Source: Clostridia bacterium (lineage in GTDB: Bacteria; Bacillota; Clostridia; Oscillospirales; CAG-272). Taken from it: a stretch of DNA of 64,000 nucleotides. The stretch lies in NCBI GenBank assembly GCA_017461365.1, contig JAFTYG010000003.1, forward strand, positions 1-64,000. The letters run 5' to 3'. A program made the position numbers and the translations under genes. Position 1 is the stretch's first letter; each line of letters opens with the position of its first letter. Below the pieces are notes generated by a model. The model did not search any database, was not told where the DNA came from, and saw only the letters and a list, made by a program, of their open reading frames with translations. Of the stretch, positions 1 to 9,229 are shown in pieces.

Positions 1-130
1 CGTATTCAACGGAAGAACAGAGGGCGGAAAGATAGTTTTCTTTGATGCTGATGACAGTTATACGGGAAGATTTTTAAATATAGAGATCGAAAAAGCCGAT
101 ACGTTCGCGCTTTACGGAAAAATAATATAA
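1..130 (+). CDS. miaB: MiaB, tRNA methylthiotransferase, C-terminal fragment
   Basis: Only the last 42 codons are inside the window (reading frame starts at base 2, stop TAA at 128-130). The residues GRTEGGKIVFF, then TGRFLNIEI, then KADTFALYGKII match the C-terminal TRAM domain of MiaB, the radical-SAM enzyme that adds a methylthio group to i6A37 in tRNA. The TRAM domain binds RNA. The order miaB, ylbF-like gene, mutS, mutL is common in Bacillota and supports the call. The catalytic part lies upstream of the window, so its integrity cannot be judged. Confidence 0.75.
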   Translation, partial: VFNGRTEGGKIVFFDADDSYTGRFLNIEIEKADTFALYGKII

Positions 131-145
131 GGAAAAGGTACAATA

Positions 146-535
146 ATGGATATTTTTGAGATAGCGGCAGAGCTCGGAAAGGCTCTCAAAGAGGATGAAA
201 GGTTAAAGAGACTCGATGCGGCAAAGACCGCATATGAAAACGATGCCGAGCTTCAGAAGATGCTTGTTGAATATGAGGTTCAGCAAAAGGCGCTTCAGGG
301 TGAGATTACACGTGAGGAGAGAGACACTCTTTTTATAGATACTATTCAAAAAAGGATAGATACGCTCTATAACAGCATTATGAACCATCCTGTATTTGCC
401 GAGCTTAACGAGGCCCAGGCAGACGTCAATGAGCTTATGAACGCCGTAAACAATACGATCACTTACAACATTACGGGTGAGATGCCATCCTGTACGCATA
501 ATTGTTCCACCTGCGGAGGCGGTTGCTCCCACTAA
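146..535 (+). CDS. YlbF/YmcA family protein with Cys-rich tail
   Basis: A 129-residue, mostly helical acidic protein of the YlbF/YmcA (Com_YlbF) family. In Bacillus these proteins form a complex with YaaT that affects RNase Y-dependent mRNA maturation, competence and sporulation. The N-terminal ~105 residues carry the charged helices typical of the family. The last ~15 residues hold four cysteines and two histidines (CTHNCSTCGGGCSH), which look like a metal or Fe-S binding tail. It lies 15 bp after miaB and 36 bp before mutS, so it is probably co-transcribed with them. A GGAAAAGG ribosome binding site precedes the ATG. Whether it is the YlbF or the YmcA partner cannot be settled from sequence alone. 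Confidence 0.8.
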   Translation: MDIFEIAAELGKALKEDERLKRLDAAKTAYENDAELQKMLVEYEVQQKALQGEITREERDTLFIDTIQKRIDTLYNSIMNHPVFAELNEAQADVNELMNAVNNTITYNITGEMPSCTHNCSTCGGGCSH

Positions 536-571
536 GACAGGGGATATTTTCTGAAACGGAGGAATTCTTCT

Positions 572-3163
572 ATGACTCCAATGATGGAGCAATATTTTGA
601 GATAAAAAATCAGTATAAGGATTATATTCTTTTTTACCGTCTCGGAGATTTTTACGAGATGTTCTTTGATGACGCGATACTTGCGTCAAGAGAGCTCGAG
701 CTGACTCTTACGGGAAGAGATTGCGGAGAGGCTGAGCGCGCGCCTATGTGCGGCGTGCCTTTTCATAGCTCGGAGGGGTACATAGGCAGACTTATAGAAA
801 AGGGATATAAGGTTGCTATTTGTGAGCAGACCGAGGATCCCGCGCTTGCCAAGGGACTTGTAAAGCGTGAGGTCATAAGAGTTGTGACACCGGGTACTGT
901 CATTGAGACAAATCTGCTGTCGGAGAAGAAGAACAACTATCTTTGCGCCATTTATATGGGCGAATTTGAATGTGGCGTTGCCTTTGCCGACGTTTCTACG
1001 GGCGGAGTTTTTGCCACGTCATTTTGCGGAGACGGCATTGATTCAAAGCTGAAAAATGAGCTTGGAACATATCAGCCGAGCGAGGTAGTTGTCAATCTTG
1101 CTTCCAAGAAGCTCAGCGATGACGTGTGCGGATTTATAAAGATCAAACTTTGTGCTATGCTTACGGATAACCGCCCCACACAGTTTGAGTTCGCAACGTC
1201 AAAGGCGGCGGTCGTAAAGCAATTCGGCAGTAAGCTGCGAGACGATACCGAAAAGGATCAGCCTCTTATATGCGCGCTTGGCGGACTTCTTGCTTATATT
1301 GCCGAAACGCAGAAGAGCGACATATCATACATAAAGGATCTTACGGTATATTCGGACGGTCAGTTTATGGAGATGGATATAAACACGCGCAGAAATTTAG
1401 AGCTTATCGAAACGATGCGTTCTAAGGAAAAACGCGGCTCTCTTCTGTGGGTGCTTGACAAAACACGAACAGCCGCAGGTGCAAGACTTCTCAGACAGTG
1501 GCTTGAGCATCCGTTGCTGAATGTGGGGGAGATAAACAGAAGACAAAACGCTGTTGAGGAGCTTTTCAATAACTACATTCTCCGCGAGGAGATAGGCGCG
1601 CTTCTTGACGGTGTTCTTGACCTTGAAAGACTCGTTACAAAGATAGTGTACGGAACGGCTAATGGAAAGGATCTCAGAGCCGTATCGACGACAATATCGG
1701 TTCTGCCCGAGCTTAAAGCGTTGATAGCCGACTGTAAGTCGGATGAGCTTTCGGGAATATACCGTGAGCTTGAAACTCTTGACGATATTTATGACAAGAT
1801 AGACAGCTCTATAAACGACACTCCGCCCTTTTCGGTAAGAGAAGGCGGTATGATAAAGGACGGCTACGACAAAAATGTAGATGAATTGCGTTCTATAATG
1901 AATGACGGTAAGGGATGGATAGAACGCGTTGCAGACGAAGAAAAGGAAAAAACGGGAATTAAGACGCTGAAAATATCTTATAACCGAGTTTTCGGCTACT
2001 ACATAGAGGTTTCTAAGTCCTTTATGGATCAAGTGCCCGATCATTACATAAGAAAACAGACTCTCGCCAATGCCGAGCGCTATATAACGCAAGAGTTAAA
2101 GGATATGGAGGCTACCATTCTCGGCGCTGCGGACAAGGTATGCTCTTTGGAGTATGAGATATTCTGTCAGATACGCAATTATGTTGCGGATAATTCAGCC
2201 CGTGTTCAAAAGGCGGCGGCGCTTATGGCGAAGCTAGACGTTTATCTAAGCCTTGCGACGGTGGCGGCAAAGAACAAATATATTCGTCCCGAGGTCGATA
2301 ACAGCGATATTATACATATCAAGGACGGACGCCATCCTGTTGTTGAGCAATTTGTAAAGGACACTTACTTTGTACCGAACGATACGGAGCTCGATACAAA
2401 GCGTAACAGACTTATGCTTATCACGGGCCCGAATATGGCGGGTAAATCTACGTATATGCGGCAGATAGCCGTAATGTCGGTCATGGCGCAGATAGGCTCT
2501 TTCGTTCCTGCAAACGACGCGAGAATATGTATTGTGGATAAGCTCTTTACACGTGTTGGCGCATCGGATGATCTTGCATCTGGACAATCGACCTTTATGC
2601 TTGAGATGAATGAGGTAGCGTATATTCTTCGCAACGCGACTAAAAACAGCCTTATTATTTATGATGAGGTCGGAAGAGGCACGTCTACCTTTGACGGTAT
2701 GAGTATCGCAAGGGCTATAATTGAATATACTTGTAGCCGAAAGATAGGCGCAAAGACACTTTTTGCGACTCACTATCATGAGCTTACGGCGATGGAGGGT
2801 GAAATAGAAGGAATAGTAAACTATAATATTGCCGCAAAAAAGAGGGGAGATAATATCACATTTCTCCGAAAAATAGTCAGAGGCTCTACCGATGACAGCT
2901 ACGGTATAGAGGTCGCAAAGCTCGCGGGACTTCCCAACGACGTCATAAAACGCGCAAAAGAGGTCTTGGCGACCGTTGAAAAAACGGCTAAAGCGCTCAG
3001 CACCTCAAGTGCGGAAAAAGAGGAAAAGGATGACAGCCTTATTTCATTCGATGACTGTATAAACGAACAGATAATCGATGAGCTTAAAAATATTGATATA
3101 AATACACTTTCGCCGTATGAGGCTATGAGCTTTTTGTTTGACCTGAAAAAACGGATAAAATAA
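572..3163 (+). CDS. mutS: DNA mismatch repair protein MutS
   Basis: 863 residues, the usual length for MutS1. The mismatch-reading Phe-x-Glu motif is at F27-Y-E29 in the N-terminal domain. The C-terminal ATPase has Walker A GPNMAGKST near residue 619, followed by a Walker B region (IIYDEVGRGTS) and the ATHYHEL segment, as in the MutS/ABC ATPase fold. The protein recognises base mismatches and small loops and recruits MutL. GGAGG lies about 9 bp before the ATG. mutL follows 19 bp downstream, so mismatch repair is encoded as one unit. Confidence 0.97.
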   Translation: MTPMMEQYFEIKNQYKDYILFYRLGDFYEMFFDDAILASRELELTLTGRDCGEAERAPMCGVPFHSSEGYIGRLIEKGYKVAICEQTEDPALAKGLVKREVIRVVTPGTVIETNLLSEKKNNYLCAIYMGEFECGVAFADVSTGGVFATSFCGDGIDSKLKNELGTYQPSEVVVNLASKKLSDDVCGFIKIKLCAMLTDNRPTQFEFATSKAAVVKQFGSKLRDDTEKDQPLICALGGLLAYIAETQKSDISYIKDLTVYSDGQFMEMDINTRRNLELIETMRSKEKRGSLLWVLDKTRTAAGARLLRQWLEHPLLNVGEINRRQNAVEELFNNYILREEIGALLDGVLDLERLVTKIVYGTANGKDLRAVSTTISVLPELKALIADCKSDELSGIYRELETLDDIYDKIDSSINDTPPFSVREGGMIKDGYDKNVDELRSIMNDGKGWIERVADEEKEKTGIKTLKISYNRVFGYYIEVSKSFMDQVPDHYIRKQTLANAERYITQELKDMEATILGAADKVCSLEYEIFCQIRNYVADNSARVQKAAALMAKLDVYLSLATVAAKNKYIRPEVDNSDIIHIKDGRHPVVEQFVKDTYFVPNDTELDTKRNRLMLITGPNMAGKSTYMRQIAVMSVMAQIGSFVPANDARICIVDKLFTRVGASDDLASGQSTFMLEMNEVAYILRNATKNSLIIYDEVGRGTSTFDGMSIARAIIEYTCSRKIGAKTLFATHYHELTAMEGEIEGIVNYNIAAKKRGDNITFLRKIVRGSTDDSYGIEVAKLAGLPNDVIKRAKEVLATVEKTAKALSTSSAEKEEKDDSLISFDDCINEQIIDELKNIDINTLSPYEAMSFLFDLKKRIK

Positions 3164-3182
3164 TTAAAGGAAGGAGATCGGA

Positions 3183-5237
3183 ATGAGCAAAATAAACGTG
3201 CTGTCCTTTGCCGTTGCAAATCTTATCGCGGCGGGAGAGGTAGTTGACAGACCTGCGTCGGTCATAAAAGAGCTGTTGGAAAACGCGATAGATTCGGGCG
3301 CTGACAGAATAACCGTTGAGATACAGAACGGCGGTGTTACATATATGAGAGTTGCCGACAACGGATGCGGAATGTCGCCTGAGGATCTGCCGATCTCCAT
3401 ACGCAGGCACGCTACAAGTAAGATAAAAGAGGCAAAGGATCTCGACGGTATAATCACACTTGGATTTCGCGGAGAAGCGTTGGCGGCTATTGCGGCGGTC
3501 TCATCGTTGCGCATCATATCCAAAACACGCGATAGCTCTGTCGGAGCTATGCTTGAAGCACATAACGGAGAAATAGCGGGAGTATTTGAACGGGCGTGCT
3601 CGGACGGAACGACGGTTATAGTCGAAGATCTGTTCGCAAACGTCCCCGCGCGGCGTAAATTTTTAAAGAAGGACGTTACCGAGGCTATGGCGATAACTGC
3701 CGTTGTGGAAAAAATAGCGCTTTCAAAGCCGCATATCGCATTTCGGCTTATTGTAGACGGAAACATACGCATTGACACCGTGGGAGACGGTTCTCTTAAA
3801 ACAGCCGTTTATTCGGTGTTCGGCAGAGACTTCGCATCAAAGCTTATCGAAACGCAGATAGAGCTTGACGGCATAGAGGTGCGCGGATTTATAGGGCGTT
3901 CTGATAACGTGAAAGCAACAAGGAATTATCAGAATTTCTTTATAAACGGCAGATATGTAAAAAGTAAGACCGCTATGGCGGCTATCGAGCAGGCATATAC
4001 CTCGTATATTCCTCCCGAAAAGTTTCCGTGCTGTATTCTGTTTATAACGGTAAATCCCGCGGCGGTGGACGTGAACGTTCATCCTGCAAAATTGGAGGTC
4101 AAATTCTCCAACGAAAAGCCCGTGTTTGAGGCAATATATTACGCTGTGAGAAATGCGCTTGAAGCTAACAGCGCGCGCCCCGATGTGGTGCTCAGTAAAC
4201 CTAAAGGTAACAGTATAGAAGCAAGGCTTTCTGACTCGCAAATACCGATAGAGGATAAAAAGGAACTCTCAGTTAAGAAAAGACAGATCAGCGCTGAGCT
4301 TTATACAGCTCCCACAAAAAAAGAAAGCGGTAATGCTTTTTCACAAATGTCGGCTGAAGAATACGTTAATAAATTTGTGAAGACTGCGGAACCCGCAAAA
4401 ATCCAAACGCAATCGAATTCTTCGTTCAAAGTTCCCGAGAATACGGTAATTGTAACGCAGGAAAAAAGAGACGAAGAAAGACGCCAAGCTCCGCGGGAGA
4501 GCTTTAGGGATACCTTCGAGACAGAACAAAAATCTCAGACTAAGCCAAAGCTCGTGGAAGAAAAGCAACAGCACGAAGATCAAACCTTTGCGGCAAGTGA
4601 AAGCAGACATACGTCCGAGAGCGCGGTATCCGCATCCGAGCTCGATGCCCCGCGAACGCTTAAATACCGAATTATCGGTGAGGCATTTAATGCGTACGTT
4701 ATAGTTGAGGTCGAGGATAAGCTTTTGATAATTGATAAGCACGCGGCTCACGAAAGGATACTTTTTGAGCAGTTGAGGGCTGGAATGAAAAGCGCAGGCG
4801 CTACGTCTCAGATTTTGATGTTTCCGCTGGAGGTAATGCTTACCTCGGATGAGATACAGACGCTCGCGGATTTTCGTGAGGAGATAGAGGCGGTCGGCTT
4901 CGAATTCACAAACGGTAAATATACCGCAAGCGTTACGGCTATTCCAGAGGGTATAGCTACCGATGCCGTACCCGATATTTTGGCTGTAATCGCTGACCGA
5001 ATAAAAAACAATACGGGCTCGGCAAAGCTGACAAGGGATATAATATTTGAAAAGGCACTGTATCAGGCGTCGTGTAAAGCGGCGATTAAGGCAGGAAGAG
5101 AATATCCCGAGGGACATATAAAATGGCTCGTGGATAAGCTTATGGAGATCCCCGACATTACGGTCTGCCCACACGGAAGACCTGTCGCTATGGAGCTGTC
5201 AAAGAAAAATCTTGACGGGCAGTTTGAAAGAATATAA
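3183..5237 (+). CDS. mutL: DNA mismatch repair protein MutL (endonuclease type)
   Basis: 684 residues. The N-terminal GHKL ATPase is seen in LIAAGEVVDRPASVIKELLENAIDSG (E and N of motif I), DNGCGM and GFRGEAL. A low-complexity charged linker spans roughly residues 340-480. The C-terminal dimerisation domain carries DKHAAHERILFE near residue 516, matching the metal-binding endonuclease motif DQHA-x2-E-x4-E. SCKAAIKAG and CPHGRP, the other conserved endonuclease motifs, follow. This is the strand-nicking MutL found in bacteria without MutH. Strong AAGGAAGGAGA site before the ATG; tgt follows 15 bp later. Confidence 0.97.
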   Translation: MSKINVLSFAVANLIAAGEVVDRPASVIKELLENAIDSGADRITVEIQNGGVTYMRVADNGCGMSPEDLPISIRRHATSKIKEAKDLDGIITLGFRGEALAAIAAVSSLRIISKTRDSSVGAMLEAHNGEIAGVFERACSDGTTVIVEDLFANVPARRKFLKKDVTEAMAITAVVEKIALSKPHIAFRLIVDGNIRIDTVGDGSLKTAVYSVFGRDFASKLIETQIELDGIEVRGFIGRSDNVKATRNYQNFFINGRYVKSKTAMAAIEQAYTSYIPPEKFPCCILFITVNPAAVDVNVHPAKLEVKFSNEKPVFEAIYYAVRNALEANSARPDVVLSKPKGNSIEARLSDSQIPIEDKKELSVKKRQISAELYTAPTKKESGNAFSQMSAEEYVNKFVKTAEPAKIQTQSNSSFKVPENTVIVTQEKRDEERRQAPRESFRDTFETEQKSQTKPKLVEEKQQHEDQTFAASESRHTSESAVSASELDAPRTLKYRIIGEAFNAYVIVEVEDKLLIIDKHAAHERILFEQLRAGMKSAGATSQILMFPLEVMLTSDEIQTLADFREEIEAVGFEFTNGKYTASVTAIPEGIATDAVPDILAVIADRIKNNTGSAKLTRDIIFEKALYQASCKAAIKAGREYPEGHIKWLVDKLMEIPDITVCPHGRPVAMELSKKNLDGQFERI

Positions 5238-5252
5238 AAGGAAATAGAAAAA

Positions 5253-6407
5253 ATGAGTGAAAACAAAGGAAAATTTGAAGTATTGACTACCGACGGGCGC
5301 GCAAGACGGGGCGTGCTCCATACGGTACACGGAGATATACAAACTCCCGTATTTATGAACGTAGGTACTTGCGCGGCGATAAAGGGCGGCGTATCGAGCA
5401 GAGAGCTTATTGATCTTGACTGTCAGGTCGAACTGTCAAACACCTACCATCTGCATCTTCGCCCGGGCGATAAGCTGATATACGAAATGGGCGGCTTGCA
5501 TAAATTTATGAATTGGGAAAGACCAATTCTTACCGATAGCGGCGGATTTCAGGTATTTTCTCTTTCTCAGTTGCGTAAAATAACAGAGGAGGGCGTCCGT
5601 TTTGCTTCACATATTGACGGCAAGAGGATTTTTATGGGACCGGAGGAGAGTATGCAAATTCAGTCCCATCTTGCCTCCACTATCGCTATGTCATTTGATG
5701 AATGTATAGAAAATCCTGCACCCTACGATTATGTAAAGCAATCCTGCGCAAGAACCGCAAGGTGGCTTGTAAGATGTAAGGCTGAGATGGACAGGCTTAA
5801 TTCTTTGCCCGAGACGATAAACCGCGATCAGCTTCTTTTCGGAATAAATCAGGGCGGAACGTACGAGGATCTTCGTATCGAGCATATGCACACGATAGCC
5901 GAGCTTGATCTCGCGGGATATGCCATCGGTGGACTTGCTGTGGGCGAGGAGACCGAGGAGATGTATAGGATAATTGATGCCGTTGAACCTCATATGCCTA
6001 AAAATAAACCGAGATACCTTATGGGGGTTGGAACTCCTTGTAATATACTTGAAGCTGTTCATATGGGCGTTGACTTTTTCGATTGCGTAATGCCGAGCCG
6101 TAATGCAAGACACGGGAATCTCTTTACATGGCACGGTAAGATGAATTTGCTGAACGAAAAATATGCTAAAGATCCCAGACCTTTTGATGAGAATTGCGGC
6201 TGTCCCGCTTGCCGTAATTACAGCCGTTCTTACGTAAGACATCTTATAAAAGCTAAGGAGTCTCTCGGAATGAGACTTGCCGTAGCGCACAATCTTTACT
6301 TTTACAATAATCTTACAAGAGAGATACGCAAAGCGCTTGACGGCGGATATTTTGAGAGCTTTTATCAGAAATACAGAAATATTCTTGGCGAGAGAAGCCA
6401 GAGCTAA
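5253..6407 (+). CDS. tgt: tRNA-guanine transglycosylase
   Basis: 384 residues, the normal length for bacterial Tgt. The enzyme exchanges the guanine at position 34 of GUN-anticodon tRNAs for preQ1, on the way to queuosine. Visible motifs are LTDSGGFQVFSL (base-binding Asp region), FGINQGG, GGLAVGE, and the zinc ligands CGCPACRN followed by a His about 26 residues later (AVAHNLYF). No other queuosine genes (queA, queC-E) are in the window. It sits in a forward run after mutL and 9 bp before tldD. Confidence 0.96.
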   Translation: MSENKGKFEVLTTDGRARRGVLHTVHGDIQTPVFMNVGTCAAIKGGVSSRELIDLDCQVELSNTYHLHLRPGDKLIYEMGGLHKFMNWERPILTDSGGFQVFSLSQLRKITEEGVRFASHIDGKRIFMGPEESMQIQSHLASTIAMSFDECIENPAPYDYVKQSCARTARWLVRCKAEMDRLNSLPETINRDQLLFGINQGGTYEDLRIEHMHTIAELDLAGYAIGGLAVGEETEEMYRIIDAVEPHMPKNKPRYLMGVGTPCNILEAVHMGVDFFDCVMPSRNARHGNLFTWHGKMNLLNEKYAKDPRPFDENCGCPACRNYSRSYVRHLIKAKESLGMRLAVAHNLYFYNNLTREIRKALDGGYFESFYQKYRNILGERSQS

Positions 6408-6416
6408 GGAGAAGAT

Positions 6417-7796
6417 ATGATAAAAAAGGAACTTCTTGAGGAGCTTCTTGCTACTGCGATGAAAAGCGGCGGCGACTTTGCGGAGGTATTTGCGGAGCAT
6501 ACAAGAAGCAACGGAATTCAATTTGTTGATGGAAAGATAGATAGAATCAGCGATAACGTTCTTTCGGGCGTCGGCATACGCGTGTTCAAGGGAACAAGAA
6601 CGGTCTATGCTTCGACGTCGGATATTACACGTGCGGGACTTCTTGCTTGTGCGAGAGCCTCATCCGACGCTTTGGGCGAGGGAAATGCCGAGATAGCTAT
6701 CTGTCTGAAGCCAAAAACTATTGTAAATAGTCATCCCGTTCGCATCGATCCTGTAAATTCGGATATAAAAACGAGAGCCGATATACTTAAGAGCGCTTGT
6801 TTTTCGGCTTCCGAGCATAGCGAGCTTATCTCGCAGGTGCAGGGAAATATTGCGGGTGTGACAAGGGAGATACTTGTAGCTAACAGCGAAGGACTTCTTG
6901 TAAATGACAGCCATACCCGTACACGTTTGCTGGTGAATGCTATAGCATCAAAATTCGAGGAAAATCAATCGGGAGCTTGCTCACCCGGACGCGGAATGGG
7001 ACTTGAAATGTTCGATTTTATTGATCCCAAAGAGGTGGGAATACACGCGGCAAGGCAGGCGCTTGTAAATCTTGGCGCAGGCTACTGTCAGGCGGGAAGA
7101 ATGACCGTTGCCATTGAAAACGGCTTTGGCGGAGTTATTTTTCACGAGGCCTGCGGACATTCCCTTGAAGCCACTCAGGTTGGCGTAGGAATGTCCGAAA
7201 TGTGCGGAAAGCTCGGACAAAAGATCGCCAATGAAAAGATAACCGCAATTGATGACGGCACGATAGTCGGCGGTTGGGGCTCTGTAAATATCGACGACGA
7301 GGGAAATCCGACACAGAGAAACGTGCTGATCGAAAACGGAATACTCAAAAAATATATGGTCGACCGTTTGGGCTCTCGAAGAATGGGAATGCCTATGACG
7401 GGTAACAGCCGAAAGCAGGATTATACATTTGAGAGTACGTCGAGAATGACAAATACGTTTATCGACAACGGCCCTGATAAAAACGAGGATATAATCGCTT
7501 CCATCGAATACGGACTTTACGCAAAGGAAATGGGAGGCGGCTCTGTAAATCCTCTTACGGGCGCGTTTAACTTCTCGGTGCGTGAGGGATATATGATAAG
7601 AAACGGAAAGATATGCGAGCCTGTCAGAGGTGCGTCGCTTATCGGAACGGGGTCTCAGATATTGCAGGATATTGACATGGTTGGACAAAATCTTGCTACG
7701 GGGCAGGGCGTGTGCGGCTCGGCAAGCGGAAGTGTGCCCACAGACGTTGGACAGCCGCTCATCCGTGTTAAGGAAATTACCGTAGGAGGTCGTTGA
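6417..7796 (+). CDS. tldD: TldD-like metallopeptidase subunit
   Basis: 459 residues of the TldD/PmbA (U62) family. The zinc-binding HExxxH motif appears as HEACGH near residue 242, as expected for the catalytic TldD subunit. In enterobacteria the TldD-TldE heterodimer degrades unfolded peptides, matures microcins and processes some RiPPs. RBS AGGAGAAG precedes the ATG. The partner subunit follows directly. No RiPP precursor or modification gene was seen nearby, so a housekeeping peptidase role is more likely here. Confidence 0.92.
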   Translation: MIKKELLEELLATAMKSGGDFAEVFAEHTRSNGIQFVDGKIDRISDNVLSGVGIRVFKGTRTVYASTSDITRAGLLACARASSDALGEGNAEIAICLKPKTIVNSHPVRIDPVNSDIKTRADILKSACFSASEHSELISQVQGNIAGVTREILVANSEGLLVNDSHTRTRLLVNAIASKFEENQSGACSPGRGMGLEMFDFIDPKEVGIHAARQALVNLGAGYCQAGRMTVAIENGFGGVIFHEACGHSLEATQVGVGMSEMCGKLGQKIANEKITAIDDGTIVGGWGSVNIDDEGNPTQRNVLIENGILKKYMVDRLGSRRMGMPMTGNSRKQDYTFESTSRMTNTFIDNGPDKNEDIIASIEYGLYAKEMGGGSVNPLTGAFNFSVREGYMIRNGKICEPVRGASLIGTGSQILQDIDMVGQNLATGQGVCGSASGSVPTDVGQPLIRVKEITVGGR

Positions 7797-7798
7797 AT

Positions 7799-9145
7799 AT
7801 GAAATTTGATGATGTTAAGGACTTTCTTATTGCCGAAGCGGAGCGCTTGGGGCTTCGTGAATACGAGGTCTATTATATGGAATCGGCTGATATGAATGCC
7901 GAGACCTTGAAGAATGAAATATCTTCATTTTCCTCGGGAGTTCGCGGCGGTGTTTGCTTCCGTTGTATCGTAGACGGACATATGGGAAGCGCCTCGGGAG
8001 AGCTGCTTGAAGAAGATGAAATGCGTGCGCTTGTATCGAGAGCTGTCGAGAATGCAAAAAATATCGAAAGCGACGACAAGGCTATACTTTACAAGGGCTC
8101 TGACAGCTATGCCAAGGTTGAATTACCCGATGTGCCCAATATGGATGCGGCTCAGGTGAAGAAATTGGCACTTGAAATGCAAAAAAACACTTATGAGACA
8201 AGTGAATATATAACCGACGGCACTCAATCGGCTGTATTTACAAGTAAGATAAATACACAGCTTATGAACTCTCACGGACTGCGCCTGTCAAACTCTGTGG
8301 CTATGAGCGGAGCTTATGTTCAGGCTGTAATACAGAAGGACGGCGAGGCTCAGGATGATTTTGATTGGACACTTGATGTAAACGATGAAAAGTCAATAAA
8401 AGCTGTGTCGGCAAGCGCCGTGGACAAGGCAATATCCAAGGTGGGAGCAATTGAGGTAGATACGGGAAAATACGATATTATCATAAGCGGTAAGAAGATG
8501 GGAGATCTTTTATCGGCGTATTCGTCCTCGTTTTCAGCAAAGCAGGCACAGCTCGGTATGTCTATGCTGAAGGGCAAGGAGGGGCAGAAGGTTGCTTCCG
8601 ATATTGTTACCCTTATAGACGATCCTATGAGACAAGGCTGCCCTATGCAGACATCCTTTGACGGTGAAGGTGTTGCGGCATACAAAAAGAATGTTATTGA
8701 GTGTGGAACACTTAATACCCTGCTTTATGATCTGTCCACAGCCGATAAGGCGGGAAAGGAAAGTACAGGTAACGGTCAGCGGCTTAGCTATTCCAATTCG
8801 GTGAGCATAGCTCCGTACAGCTTTTATATTGAAAAGGGAAGTGAAAGCCTTGATGACCTTCTGAAAAAGGTTGGCGACGGATTATATATTACCGAATTCA
8901 AGGGAATGCACGCAGGCTGTAACGGTGTTACGGGAGATTTCTCTATTGAAAGCGCGGGCTATCTTATTAAGGACGGAAGGCTTTGCGAGTCGGTAAGATC
9001 CTTTACGGTAGCGGGAAATTTCTTTACGCTTCTTAAGAATATCGAGGCTCTTTCCGATAATGTTAAGTTTGGGATACCCTCCGGCTTTACCTGCTACGGC
9101 TCCCCCGACGTTTTGCTTAGAAATATGAGCATTGCGGGAAAATAA
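7799..9145 (+). CDS. pmbA: TldE/PmbA-like peptidase subunit
   Basis: 448 residues of the TldD/PmbA family lacking the HExxxH motif, as expected of the non-catalytic TldE (PmbA) partner. I placed the start at ATG 7799. A TTG at 7793 is in frame, but the strong AGGAGGT (7784-7790) lies only 2 bp before it and 8 bp before the ATG. The TldD stop codon (7794-7796) comes immediately before, so the two subunits are translationally close. The last ~60 residues contain the conserved FTVAGNFFTLLKNI and SPDVL segments of the family. Confidence 0.9.
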   Translation: MKFDDVKDFLIAEAERLGLREYEVYYMESADMNAETLKNEISSFSSGVRGGVCFRCIVDGHMGSASGELLEEDEMRALVSRAVENAKNIESDDKAILYKGSDSYAKVELPDVPNMDAAQVKKLALEMQKNTYETSEYITDGTQSAVFTSKINTQLMNSHGLRLSNSVAMSGAYVQAVIQKDGEAQDDFDWTLDVNDEKSIKAVSASAVDKAISKVGAIEVDTGKYDIIISGKKMGDLLSAYSSSFSAKQAQLGMSMLKGKEGQKVASDIVTLIDDPMRQGCPMQTSFDGEGVAAYKKNVIECGTLNTLLYDLSTADKAGKESTGNGQRLSYSNSVSIAPYSFYIEKGSESLDDLLKKVGDGLYITEFKGMHAGCNGVTGDFSIESAGYLIKDGRLCESVRSFTVAGNFFTLLKNIEALSDNVKFGIPSGFTCYGSPDVLLRNMSIAGK

Positions 9146-9160
9146 AAAAGCGCAATTGTA

Positions 9161-9189
9161 TTGACAATATTCTGCAATTGTGCTAAAAT
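9161..9189 (+). promoter_or_regulatory. Sigma-A promoter of glyS with flanking repeats
   Basis: TTGACA (9161-9166), a 17-bp spacer and TAAAAT (9184-9189) form a near-consensus promoter 41 bp before the glyS start. The 8-mer GCAATTGT occurs twice, at 9152-9159 and 9174-9181. The copies are 22 bp apart (two helical turns) and flank the -35 box, so they may be an operator. The 85-bp gap is too short for a T-box leader. Confidence 0.8.
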
Positions 9190-9229
9190 ATTTAAGTGAT
9201 ATTTTTTCTTTAAAAAGGAAGGACTAAAA

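Noticed and set aside
6417-9145. TldD/TldE as part of a peptide natural product (RiPP) cluster
   Set aside because: No precursor peptide, modification enzyme or dedicated exporter is adjacent. The neighbours are tgt and glyS, so a housekeeping peptidase is the simpler reading.
9146-9229. T-box riboswitch upstream of glyS
   Set aside because: Only 84 bp separate tldE and glyS, and the promoter takes up half of it. No specifier stem or AGGGTGGNACCGCG-like T-box sequence was seen.
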